From Bacteroidales bacterium (GTDB lineage: Bacteria > Bacteroidota > Bacteroidia > Bacteroidales > Marinilabiliaceae): 64,000 bases of DNA. This document shows positions 7,480 to 14,968 of the stretch, piece by piece. The stretch's first letter is position 1, and each line of letters opens with the position of its first letter. The DNA is taken from the NCBI GenBank assembly GCA_015061285.1, contig SUWW01000017.1, forward strand, positions 32,898-96,897, written 5' to 3'. The position numbers and the translations under genes were made by a program. Under the pieces are notes generated by a model. It saw only the letters and a list, made by a program, of their open reading frames with translations, did not search any database and was not told the origin of the DNA.

Positions 7480-8553
7480 CTACCAACCTTTGAAGTTCTT
7501 GTTTTTGTTAATCACGCCATTGTTTTGTGTCACATTATTGCGAACGTTGTTGCCATCGCCAATGAACGGATTATAGCTTTGCCACCCACTACCACTCGTT
7601 TTCTTCACGATTTTCATAGCTATTTCGGGGTCTCCACCCGATAAATGCATCAACTCATCATAGCTATCGTGCGCTTGTTTTTCTGACCGAAAAGCCTTTC
7701 CCATATCCCTTCGGTAATCGACGTAATCCTTGAAAATTTGCGCCATATTTTCAGCAATCCATTCGGGACGCGCATCGACTTCAAAACTGAATTTTGCGCC
7801 GCCCCTTGGTTTTTTCGGTAGGTCGGGCTTAGCATCTACCGCCGTGGGCAAAGCATCATTTTCGCCATCGCCCTTTCCATCATCGATTTTTTTATTTTCA
7901 ATTTCGATTTTGGTTTCGTTCAAAAATTTCCCCCTTTGGGGGATTATAGGGGGTATAATATTATTTTCTATTTCTCTTTTACTTTTATTTTGGTTATCGT
8001 TTGTTATTTTGTTATCCATAACAAAATCATTGTTGTTATCTTTTGTTATAACATCGTTTATAACAGACTCTTTTTTGTTATCGTTTGTTATCTCTTTGTT
8101 ATTCGTAACAAAATCATTGTTGTTATCGGTTGCTATTTTTTTGTTATCGGAATTTTGCGTAATAGACTTTGCGCTATAATCTGTCCCCCAACGAGTTTCC
8201 ATACCTTTTTTACCTGCTATACTGCGTTTATACGATAGGTCATTTTGGCGTTCTTTGCGTTCTTCCATTCGTCGGTTGATGCTCGTAGAATAAACTATTG
8301 AGCCTTTTTCAGTCTGCTCTGTTGTGAACAGACTGAAATCGGTTATTAGTTGCGTCAATTTGTCAGCATCGGCGTGTAGCTCATCTGCTATGAGTTCTAA
8401 ATCTTCGTAGGCTACTCTATTGCCGTTTTCCCACAGATATTCTGTGAACGTCCAAAACAGTCCGATACCTTCAAAGCCCATCTTATTACGTAGGCGCACA
8501 AGTTTCAAGTCGCGGTGCGCATTGTAATCGTGCGAGAAGTATTGCGTTTCCAT
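7480..8553 (-). CDS. DnaD/replisome-organiser-like replication initiator
   Basis: The first 110 residues match the N-terminal winged-helix type domain of Lin1244/DUF4373-like phage initiators (YFSHDYNAHRD, then GFEGIGLFWTFTEYLWE). A long Asn/Asp/Lys linker follows (about residues 125-225), made of short repeats such as NNDFVTNNK. The C-terminal part (about 260-357) looks DnaD-like and ends in a conserved Gly-Trp-Gln-Ser-Tyr-Asn-Pro-Phe stretch. Such proteins bind the origin and recruit a DnaC-type loader, which is encoded by the next gene. The repeat-rich linker DNA could itself be the origin. The specific initiator class is inferred from domain order. Confidence 0.8.
   Translation of the reverse strand: METQYFSHDYNAHRDLKLVRLRNKMGFEGIGLFWTFTEYLWENGNRVAYEDLELIADELHADADKLTQLITDFSLFTTEQTEKGSIVYSTSINRRMEERKERQNDLSYKRSIAGKKGMETRWGTDYSAKSITQNSDNKKIATDNNNDFVTNNKEITNDNKKESVINDVITKDNNNDFVMDNKITNDNQNKSKREIENNIIPPIIPQRGKFLNETKIEIENKKIDDGKGDGENDALPTAVDAKPDLPKKPRGGAKFSFEVDARPEWIAENMAQIFKDYVDYRRDMGKAFRSEKQAHDSYDELMHLSGGDPEIAMKIVKKTSGSGWQSYNPFIGDGNNVRNNVTQNNGVINKNKNFKGW
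7993..8148. repeat. GTTATC repeats inside the initiator gene, candidate origin
   Basis: Seven GTTATC words (starting at 7993, 8011, 8035, 8077, 8087, 8122 and 8143) and three more GTTAT words lie within 156 bp. A 22-bp stretch is repeated exactly at 8019-8040 and 8106-8127. TTATCCATA at 8012-8020 is close to a DnaA box. Initiator genes of phages, such as lambda O, often hold the origin iterons inside the coding region, so this is a plausible origin; simple-sequence expansion of a linker is the alternative. Confidence 0.5.
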
Positions 8554-8556
8554 AAT

Positions 8557-8775
8557 TTATAACGATGAATTAATGTTGTGGATAACTTGGTCAAATTCTC
8601 GCGCGGTAAGTCCGACTTCGCGCATTACTATACGTCCTGTTGCGGCTTCGACGCAACAAAAAACGTCAGTGTTGAAGTCGTACTCTGCGTTGTACATTCC
8701 TTTCGCTAATCCGTTGAAAATCATTTTTCTGTTTTTTCCTTCTGTGTAGAAGCATTCATAATCTTTTGTCTCCAT
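8557..8775 (-). CDS. Small protein of unknown function
   Basis: A frame is open from 8853, but that would overlap the J-domain gene; the ATG at 8775 has the GTTATGGAGAC context shared by this operon and gives 72 residues. The protein is aromatic and beta-rich at first (YECFYTEGKNRKMIF), has two adjacent cysteines (FCCVEA) and ends in a helix (LTAREFDQVIHNI). It lies 4 bp before the initiator gene. No family was recognised. Confidence 0.6.
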   Translation of the reverse strand: METKDYECFYTEGKNRKMIFNGLAKGMYNAEYDFNTDVFCCVEAATGRIVMREVGLTAREFDQVIHNINSSL

Positions 8776-8813
8776 AACGTTTTGAATTTTTAGATTGTTA
8801 TTTATGATTTGAA

Positions 8814-9086
8814 TTATTGTTTCCTCAGTATTCCCAATGCAGCACTTATCCAATCTTCGCCGCGCGATACCTTTAGCAGAGCTTCACCCACTTGCCCTAT
8901 TATTTCAAGTTGGTTTTTCGATAGACCTTTGGGCGTGTTAGCTTCTATGCGTTGCTTTGCTCGTAAGTATTCTGCATGTGCGCGTTGAAAATCGGCAGCG
9001 TTGCCACCCTTATCGGGGTGAAGCCGTAAGGCTTGTTTGCGCCACTCCTTTTGGAGTTCGTCTATATTTTGGCAATTGTTGAACAT
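8814..9086 (-). CDS. J-domain (DnaJ-like) protein
   Basis: The 90-residue protein carries the HPD tripeptide (His23-Pro-Asp25) in the context ALRLHPDKGGN, followed by the helix FQRAHAEYLRAKQRIE. This is the J-domain that stimulates the ATPase of host DnaK. Phage and plasmid J-proteins can help start replication by remodelling initiator complexes. Its place just before the initiator and loader supports such a role. There is no Gly/Phe or zinc region, so it is a J-domain-only protein. Its start overlaps the end of the preceding gene. Confidence 0.8.
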   Translation of the reverse strand: MFNNCQNIDELQKEWRKQALRLHPDKGGNAADFQRAHAEYLRAKQRIEANTPKGLSKNQLEIIGQVGEALLKVSRGEDWISAALGILRKQ

Positions 9087-9304
9087 GGGTTATCTATTTG
9101 GTCGAATACTTCGGGATAACCGAGGTATTCACAAATTATCTCTATTTGTTTGGGCGTAAGTATCCGCGAAGAAGTGTTATATCCTGCCTTAATCAACTTG
9201 GATATAATCTCCTTGTTGGTGTGCAACTTGCGGAAGAAATAAGTCTTGTTGACTCCGTATGCTTCCGCAAGTTGCTGCTTACTGACTATTATAGCACGCC
9301 CCAT
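9062..9304 (-). CDS. Helix-turn-helix-type small DNA-binding protein (DUF4248-like)
   Basis: An 80-residue protein beginning IVSKQQLAEAYGVNKTYFFRKL, the pattern of a helix-turn-helix, with a second helix pair ending ICEYLGYPEVFD. It resembles DUF4248-type proteins found with Bacteroidota mobile elements. It probably binds DNA and may regulate the operon. Its end overlaps the J-domain gene by 25 bp, so the two are likely translated together. Confidence 0.65.
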   Translation of the reverse strand: MGRAIIVSKQQLAEAYGVNKTYFFRKLHTNKEIISKLIKAGYNTSSRILTPKQIEIICEYLGYPEVFDQIDNPCSTIAKI

Positions 9305-9312
9305 AACTATAA

Positions 9313-9522
9313 CTATTTGGAAGTGATGTAGTAAGTATGCTTGTGTTCGTCTTGAGTTATTGAAAATTTGTAGCTCCCATCAAGATGGTAACCTTCTTTG
9401 TTTGCCATCGTTTTGCGCAATACCGAGAATGCTGCTTGCGCAAGAGCTAAACTTGTAAATTGACGTTCAATTGTAGTTGTTGAGACACCATTGATAGTCT
9501 CTTTTCTAATAATCTTAGCCAT
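9313..9522 (-). CDS. Small protein of unknown function, first gene of the early operon
   Basis: A 69-residue protein with a basic start (MAKIIRKETINGVSTTTIER), a helix (LALAQAAFSVLRKTM) and a beta-rich end. It is the first gene on the minus strand inside the element boundary, 8 bp ahead of the HTH gene. No family was recognised. Confidence 0.6.
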   Translation of the reverse strand: MAKIIRKETINGVSTTTIERQFTSLALAQAAFSVLRKTMANKEGYHLDGSYKFSITQDEHKHTYYITSK

Positions 9523-9820
9523 AGTGATTTATTTGTTGATTAGTGATAAACAAAATGGATATGTAAAAAAGAGAGCGGAAGCCCCACGCGCTACAAACTT
9601 CCTTACGTCCTCACGACATTGCTCCCTCAACGAAACCAGCGTGGTATGTAACTTTCTAACAAAAATCGAATGCCCGAAACAACATTTTGAGAAAAGTTGT
9701 TCGGGTGATATATATTTAGAATTAGTAGTAATAATCTGATTGGATAGCGAATTGCTATCTGTTTGATTGATTTCGCAGCTAAAAGCGTGCCAATTTGATA
9801 GAAAGTTATGTTTCATTTTT
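9523..9820. promoter_or_regulatory. Control region at the right end of the element
   Basis: No convincing gene was found here. Two inverted repeats are visible: an imperfect one at 9673-9705 with arms CCCGAA-ACAAC and its near complement, and a palindrome at 9743-9759 (GATAGC, 5 bp, GCTATC). The second shares the ATAGC/GCTAT half-sites of the boundary repeat at 9821-9848, with centres about 83 bp apart. The early promoter is probably inside this stretch, but no clear Bacteroidota -7 box was seen. Confidence 0.45.
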
Positions 9821-9848
9821 CATTTTATAGCTGTTGCGCTATAAAATG
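9821..9848. other. Perfect 11-6-11 inverted repeat, candidate attachment site
   Basis: The arm CATTTTATAGC (9821-9831) and its exact reverse complement (9838-9848) flank 6 bp (TGTTGC). The 11-6-11 layout is that of Xer or other tyrosine-recombinase core sites, although the sequence does not look like a typical dif. A host reading frame that is truncated at its 5' end begins inside it, as expected for an attachment junction. It could also be an operator or a simple hairpin; a second copy at the unseen left end would decide. Confidence 0.55.
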
Positions 9849-10088
9849 GAGTGTGCCTGGATAGGATATTCTAAAGAAGAATGTGTATATGATAAAAACA
9901 ATAATAAGATTTCGGAATTGTCATACGAGTGGGACAATGAAAAACAGACATGGATTGAAGACAGAAAGAGCGTTAACTCGTACAATGAATATGGGTATAT
10001 ATTATCTTCTATAAAATACAGATGGAATGCAGGAATAAGCGATTGGGAGAAAGAGCGTATCACTAAGTATGTTTATCGTAATAAATAG
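9837..10088 (+). pseudogene. 3' fragment of a repeat-containing secreted-protein gene
   Basis: About 84 codons encode two to three copies of a Bacteroidota repeat with the pattern YxWdxxxxxWxxxxKxxxxYdxxG (ELSYEWDNEKQTWIEDRK, then IKYRWNAGISDWEKER). Such repeats normally occur many times in long cell-surface or secreted proteins with a signal peptide. Here an in-frame stop lies just upstream at 9828-9830, inside the boundary repeat, so the 5' part is missing. The fragment was probably cut off when the element inserted. Confidence 0.6.
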
Positions 10089-10219
10089 AAAATTGCTTTT
10101 CGAACTCGAGAATACTCTACCAACAACTCTCGCACGGACGTAAAGATTTTCTGAAAGACCACCAAAATTTTCTACGAGACATAGCCGATGCAGAAGCTCA
10201 GCTCGAACAATTGCTCTAA
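10085..10219 (+). pseudogene. C-terminal remnant of an unidentified gene
   Basis: An open frame without a start codon encodes a helical, natural-looking protein end (RILYQQLSHGRKDFLKDH, then NFLRDIADAEAQLEQLL and stop). It overlaps the end of the previous fragment in another frame. It is probably the leftover of a second gene that lost its 5' end. The parent family was not recognised. Confidence 0.4.
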
Positions 10220-10245
10220 AATGCAAAACACCAATCTGTCGTTGG

Positions 10246-10276
10246 TTGGTGCAGTGCGTGTTTTATTGTAGTTTTG
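10246..10276 (+). promoter_or_regulatory. Possible promoter of the symporter gene
   Basis: TAGTTTTG (10269-10276) matches the Bacteroidota -7 box TAnnTTTG, and TTGG (10246-10249) lies 19 bp upstream as a partial -33 box. A hairpin-like CACCAA/TTGG pairing lies just before it. Confidence 0.4.
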
Positions 10277-10314
10277 CGACAACTATTTTTTTTGAATATT
10301 TATAAACAACGGCA

Positions 10315-11853
10315 TTGCACTGGATAGACCTATTCATAGTTATTATTTCGTTGGTGTTGGCGCTTGCCGTGGGCTTGCGTTTTGCACGTCGTCAGCGCAC
10401 TACCGATACCTATTTCAAAGCGGGAGGTCGCATACCATCGTGGGCGGTGGGCATGTCGATGTTTGCCACTATCATAAGCAGTGTGACGTTTTTGGCTTAT
10501 CCTGGCAGTGCCTATGGAGGCAATTGGATTTTGCTCGTTCAAGGGTTGATGGTGCCTTTGGTGCTTGTGGCCATCATAGGCTTTGTCATACCGCTATTTC
10601 GCCGAGTGATACATCTGAGTACGTATGAGTATTTCGAATTGCGTTTTGGCTCATTTGCTCGCATTTATAGCTCTGTAGCCTTCATATTCAATCATTTATC
10701 TCGTTCGGGCACAATACTATATCTGTTAGGACTTGCAATAGCTACATTTTTTGCCGAGGCCGATGTGCGTATGATAATCACAGTGGTAGGTTTTGTGGTG
10801 ATATTTATGACATTTCTTGGTGGTATGGAGGCCATTGTGTGGATGGATGTGGTGCAAGGCGTCTTGTTGATTGTGGGCGGCATCATAACTATAGTGATGA
10901 TATTCATAGGAGCCGAAGGAGACATGCTGCCAATGATAGCCGATGCCATAAAGAGCGACAAAATAGGTTTCGGCCCATACGATTTCGACCTCTGCCGATT
11001 GACGTTTTGGGTGATGGCATTCAATGGTATTTTCTACGCTGTGCAAATGTATGGCACAGATCAAAGCATGGTGCAGCGCTATCTGACAGCCTCAACCGAT
11101 GCGAAAGCAAAACGTGCTACATATTTAGGAATATTTCTAAGTATACCCACTTGGGCTCTTTTCATGTTTATAGGCACCAGCTTGTATCTGTTCTACACAA
11201 GCGGACAAGGCGAGTTGCCAAGCGACATAAGTAGCGATGCCGTATTCCCTTACTTCATTGCTACACAGATGCCCGTAGGAGTAACAGGTTTGGTCATAGC
11301 TGCACTGGTAGCGGGAGCAATATCGAGTCTCGATTCTGATATAAATTGCATTTCGGCCATTGTGGTGCAAGATTTCTACAAAAAATTGCGACCACTCGCC
11401 AACGATCGTCGTCAATTGCGCATCGGGCGCATGTCGGCCATAGTGGTGGGATTGCTATCTGTAATTATTGCACTTGTGTATGTGCAAAGCAGTTCGCAAG
11501 GCACACTCAGCACGCTGTTTGCTCTCTACGCAATATTTTCGGCAGGTATAATAGGTATGTTTTTGCTTGGCATTTTCAGCCGCCGAGCCAACTGGCAAGG
11601 ACTATACATAGGAATTGCTGCTTCGGTGCTGTTTTCGGCCTATGCAGTGCTTACTACCACTCACACCGCCAATGGAAACCTTTTGCTCGATTTGGGAGAA
11701 TATAATTTCCCTCATCATCAGTATATGCTTGGGGTATATAGCCACATAATAGTGCTTGTTGTGGGTTATATAGCAAGTCTTTTCTTTCCTAAGCAAAACA
11801 TCAATTCGAGGCTTTTGTATAGACGAAAAAAAAGAAGTCAATCGGCACAATAG
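10315..11853 (+). CDS. Sodium:solute symporter family transporter
   Basis: The 512-residue protein has about 13 membrane helices and conserved features of the sodium:solute symporter family: AGGRIPSWAVGMSMFAT near the start, GGMEAIVWMDVVQG in the middle and GTDQSMVQRYL after it. These proteins couple sodium entry to uptake of sugars, sialic acids or other nutrients; the substrate cannot be told here. The start must be a TTG (10315), because an in-frame stop lies at 10303. The protein looks complete at its N-terminus. It precedes a nutrient-receptor and polysaccharide-degradation group, so a sugar substrate is a fair guess. Confidence 0.85.
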   Translation: MHWIDLFIVIISLVLALAVGLRFARRQRTTDTYFKAGGRIPSWAVGMSMFATIISSVTFLAYPGSAYGGNWILLVQGLMVPLVLVAIIGFVIPLFRRVIHLSTYEYFELRFGSFARIYSSVAFIFNHLSRSGTILYLLGLAIATFFAEADVRMIITVVGFVVIFMTFLGGMEAIVWMDVVQGVLLIVGGIITIVMIFIGAEGDMLPMIADAIKSDKIGFGPYDFDLCRLTFWVMAFNGIFYAVQMYGTDQSMVQRYLTASTDAKAKRATYLGIFLSIPTWALFMFIGTSLYLFYTSGQGELPSDISSDAVFPYFIATQMPVGVTGLVIAALVAGAISSLDSDINCISAIVVQDFYKKLRPLANDRRQLRIGRMSAIVVGLLSVIIALVYVQSSSQGTLSTLFALYAIFSAGIIGMFLLGIFSRRANWQGLYIGIAASVLFSAYAVLTTTHTANGNLLLDLGEYNFPHHQYMLGVYSHIIVLVVGYIASLFFPKQNINSRLLYRRKKRSQSAQ

Positions 11854-11920
11854 AATTTGAATATCTACGTTATAGATATATATGATAACCCAAAATACAT
11901 TTTCTGCAAAAGCGTTTTCT

Positions 11921-14038
11921 ATGTATAAGATGTTGAGCTATAGCGTTATTGCTTTAGTAGCTATGGCAATGGTGGAGAATGCAGCCGCTCAGTCACCCAT
12001 AATTATAGCAGCTTCCGATACCAATGTTGTGCTTGAGCGCGACACACTTGCCGAGGTTGTGGCTGTGTCGCCAGCTGCAAAGCGTAGAATGGCTAATACT
12101 ACCATAGGAGCAGAAAAAATTGAGATAAAAGAACTGGCAAAGATGCCCGTACTCTTTGGCGAGCGCGACCTTATGAAGTCAATACAGCTATTGCCAGGAG
12201 TGAAGAGCGAAAGCGATGGTTCGAGTGGTTATCAGGTGCGAGGTGGTACGTCGGCGCAAAATCTTGTCTTGCTCGATAATGCTATTATCTACAATTCTGG
12301 TCATTTGATGGGTCTCTTCTCAACCTTCAACGAAGAGGCTCTCACCAATGCAACGCTATACAAAGGACAAATTCCAGCGCAGATAGGTGGGGCAGTGTCG
12401 TCGGTGTTCGACATATCTACCAAGTCGGGCGACATGCAGAAGTGGCATTGGGGCGTTGGCATAGGTTTGTTGTCGGCCAAGGCTAATGTCGAAGGACCTC
12501 TTGTGCGCGACAAAGCTTCGTTTCTTGTCACTGCACGTCGCTCATATTTAGATCTGTTTCTCAAAGCCACAGAGGATTATAAAGACACAAAGCTCAATTT
12601 TTTTGATGTGAATGCTAAGATCAGTATTCGATTGAAAAACAACGACGATTTGGCCATCTCCTATTTTCAGGGACGTGACAATTTAGGTCTTAAGGATATT
12701 ATGTCTCTTAAGTGGGGAAACCAAGCTCTATCAATGCGCTGGTTTCATGTGGCAAATGATAGGCTCTTTAGCACAACTTCGGCTCAGCTGACCAACTATA
12801 AGAGTTCGGTTACTATGACGATGCTATCTACCGATTACGAAATGAGTGGTTTTGTGCGACACATTGGCGTACAAGAGATGTTGACTTTTCTGCCTAACGA
12901 ATCGCATAGTATGAAGTTGGGCGCTCAAAGTCAGATTGTTGTGCTGAGGTCAGCCGAATGGAAGATTAATACTTTGCACGAAAAAGAGCAACGCCGCGCT
13001 TGGCAAAACGACTTTTGGCTCAACGACGATTGGCGTCTCGGTGAGTCGTTCGATATTTCGCTTGGCATACGTATGAATCTCTTTTCGGCCCTTGGCGGTT
13101 CGCCATATTATAACATCGATGCCGATGGCAACATTGCCGATACGCTCCATTATGCTAACGGCAGCATAGTGCATACGTATGTTACCCCTGAACCACGTTT
13201 CAGTGTGAAGTATAAATTCGGCATTCATAGCAGTATAAAGTTTGGCTATAGCCGCACAAGTCAACATATACAAGCTATTCGCAATAGCACAAGTTCGTCG
13301 ATGCCGTTCGATAGATATACTATGAGTAGCAACATCGTCAAACCGCAGATAGCCAATCAGTTTAGTGCGGGATTCTTCAAAGCCACTTCCGACGAGAAAT
13401 ACGATTTTAGTCTTGAGGCATATTACAAAAATGTCGACAACATGAGTGACTATAAAGATGGTAAGACATTCTATTCGGAAATAGAGATAGAACGATTGCT
13501 GCTTACGGGCAAGAGTCGCTCATACGGATTGGAGTTTTGTGCTCATAAAAATGCAGGACGTTTCACTGGTTGGGCTGCATATACGCTCGCTTGGTCGGAA
13601 AACAAAATAGATGGCATCGATGGCGGACGATGGTATTGGGCAAGCAACGATAGACGTCACGACATATCTATTGTTGCTATGTATAATCTCAATAACAATT
13701 GGAACTTCACGGCAGCGTGGGTCTACAACACAGGTCAGGCTCTGACGGCTCCGAGTGCAAAATATGAACTCGCAGGACAAACATATTATTATTATGCCGA
13801 ACGCAATGGTTATCGTGCTCCATCGAATCACCGATTGGACGTAAGTGCTACGCATACTAAAAAAATTGAGGGTAGGTTCGAACGTCAACTCTCGTTGGGC
13901 ATATATAACCTCTATGCTCGCCAAAATCCATACATGATTATGTTCTCCGACGACGAAGAGTCTAACTCTGGTACAAAAGCTGAGCAAGTGGCGCTGTTTA
14001 GCATTGTGCCCTCTATTTCGTATGTTATAAAATTCTGA
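11921..14038 (+). CDS. TonB-dependent outer-membrane receptor
   Basis: From the ATG at 11921 the protein has a clear signal peptide (MYKMLSYSVIALVAMAM, cleavage after AAAQ). An earlier ATG at 11882 would add 13 residues in front. A plug domain follows (LPGVKSESDGSSGYQVRGG, then NLVLLDNAIIYN) and the remainder is a beta-barrel of about 550 residues ending in Phe. There is no carboxypeptidase-like extension. The gene is followed after 2 bp by a DUF4249 lipoprotein, the usual partner of this receptor subgroup. The pair imports a nutrient across the outer membrane with TonB energy; the substrate is unknown. Confidence 0.85.
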   Translation: MYKMLSYSVIALVAMAMVENAAAQSPIIIAASDTNVVLERDTLAEVVAVSPAAKRRMANTTIGAEKIEIKELAKMPVLFGERDLMKSIQLLPGVKSESDGSSGYQVRGGTSAQNLVLLDNAIIYNSGHLMGLFSTFNEEALTNATLYKGQIPAQIGGAVSSVFDISTKSGDMQKWHWGVGIGLLSAKANVEGPLVRDKASFLVTARRSYLDLFLKATEDYKDTKLNFFDVNAKISIRLKNNDDLAISYFQGRDNLGLKDIMSLKWGNQALSMRWFHVANDRLFSTTSAQLTNYKSSVTMTMLSTDYEMSGFVRHIGVQEMLTFLPNESHSMKLGAQSQIVVLRSAEWKINTLHEKEQRRAWQNDFWLNDDWRLGESFDISLGIRMNLFSALGGSPYYNIDADGNIADTLHYANGSIVHTYVTPEPRFSVKYKFGIHSSIKFGYSRTSQHIQAIRNSTSSSMPFDRYTMSSNIVKPQIANQFSAGFFKATSDEKYDFSLEAYYKNVDNMSDYKDGKTFYSEIEIERLLLTGKSRSYGLEFCAHKNAGRFTGWAAYTLAWSENKIDGIDGGRWYWASNDRRHDISIVAMYNLNNNWNFTAAWVYNTGQALTAPSAKYELAGQTYYYYAERNGYRAPSNHRLDVSATHTKKIEGRFERQLSLGIYNLYARQNPYMIMFSDDEESNSGTKAEQVALFSIVPSISYVIKF

Positions 14039-14040
14039 TT

Positions 14041-14850
14041 ATGAAATTGTTGAGGTATATATTTATATACATAATGATATGTAGCTGCACCAAAGAAATC
14101 GACATCGACTATCATAGTGTGGCTTCGATGCCTGTGATAGAAGCTCATTTGAACGAAAGTGGTGTTGTGGTTGGCATTAGTCGCACGCGCGACATTGACG
14201 ATAACGAAAAGAATAAGTATGTCGATGATGCCGTGCTGTGTCTATCGTCGAGCATTGGCGATAACGTGAGGTTGAATTATGCCGATAGTGGAAAATATGT
14301 AGGTCTTGTGGCTCCTATCGTTGGGGTTGAATATACTCTCGATGTCGATATTGATGGCACAACCTACACTGCCAATTCCACAATGCAGCCTTCGCCTATT
14401 ATTGAGTCGGCAAGGTTTAAGGTGTCGCCCATTTTCACATCCAACGTTGTATCTCTCAACTTCGAGGTGCAAACGCCTACCAACATGCAATATTTCTATG
14501 TATATCAGATCTATCGCAACGGCAAACTCTATAAGTGGAACACATTCGAAAACCGCGGAAGCGACAATGGTCGTGTGACGAAGTCGGTGTTGTGCTTCTA
14601 TATCGGTGATGCCGAAGACGATGAGGATGAAATAATTGCCGATGGCGACGCTATGACATTGAGCATTGCCTGCATAGAGCGCAAGGCCTACGAGTATCTC
14701 TACGGACTGAAGATGAGCGCGCGAACCACAGCTAATCCAGCGAGTATGTTTTCTGGCAATGCTATTGGCTACTTTGCTGCCGAAGGTGTAGCTTTTCGCG
14801 ATCTTGGACTATTCAACTTAGATTCAGCCTGGCTAAATGATGGCGAATAA
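14041..14850 (+). CDS. DUF4249 lipoprotein, partner of the TonB receptor
   Basis: The 269-residue protein starts with a hydrophobic stretch and a lipobox-like MICSC, then CTKEIDIDYHSVASMPVIEA, typical of DUF4249 surface lipoproteins. Beta-rich pairs such as YTLDVDIDGTTYTA follow. DUF4249 proteins are usually encoded directly after a TonB-dependent receptor, as here, with 2 bp between the genes. They probably form the extracellular substrate-binding lid of the receptor. The gene ends about 120 bp before the pectate-lyase-like gene. Confidence 0.8.
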   Translation: MKLLRYIFIYIMICSCTKEIDIDYHSVASMPVIEAHLNESGVVVGISRTRDIDDNEKNKYVDDAVLCLSSSIGDNVRLNYADSGKYVGLVAPIVGVEYTLDVDIDGTTYTANSTMQPSPIIESARFKVSPIFTSNVVSLNFEVQTPTNMQYFYVYQIYRNGKLYKWNTFENRGSDNGRVTKSVLCFYIGDAEDDEDEIIADGDAMTLSIACIERKAYEYLYGLKMSARTTANPASMFSGNAIGYFAAEGVAFRDLGLFNLDSAWLNDGE

Positions 14851-14968
14851 GCCTCAATGTGGCTGTTGGTAAAATTTTCAGCCTATTTTGCCAAAATTGT
14901 CTACACTCATTCTGTCGCATTTCAGCGCTACTTCCTATACTTTTGGTGCTGTTATAAAAAGATATTCT

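Larger units (their letters stand above)
1..9848. mobile_element. Right part of an integrated mobile element, possibly a membrane-containing prophage
   Basis: All recognisable genes from 9522 down to position 1 lie on the minus strand and are tightly packed. They form a replication block (DnaD-like initiator, DnaC-like loader, J-domain protein, small unknowns) followed by a block of membrane-anchored SH3 and transglutaminase-like proteins. The right boundary is placed at an 11-6-11 inverted repeat (9821-9848), because a truncated host reading frame begins inside it. No integrase, terminase, portal, tail, relaxase or transposase gene is visible, and the left end is outside the window. A tailless phage with an internal membrane, a satellite or an integrated plasmid are all possible; the phage reading is inference from gene content. 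Confidence 0.65.

Noticed and set aside
9529..9816. 95-codon minus-strand frame between the element's first gene and the boundary
   Set aside because: It lacks a protein-like composition or start context and covers two inverted repeats, so it is treated as control DNA.
9821..9848. Intrinsic terminator
   Set aside because: The palindrome has no adjoining T-tract on either strand beyond a short mixed stretch, and it coincides with a gene truncation.
9821..9848. Chromosomal dif site
   Set aside because: The 11-6-11 geometry fits, but the inner bases (ATAGC/GCTAT) do not resemble the TAA/TTA pattern of known dif sites.
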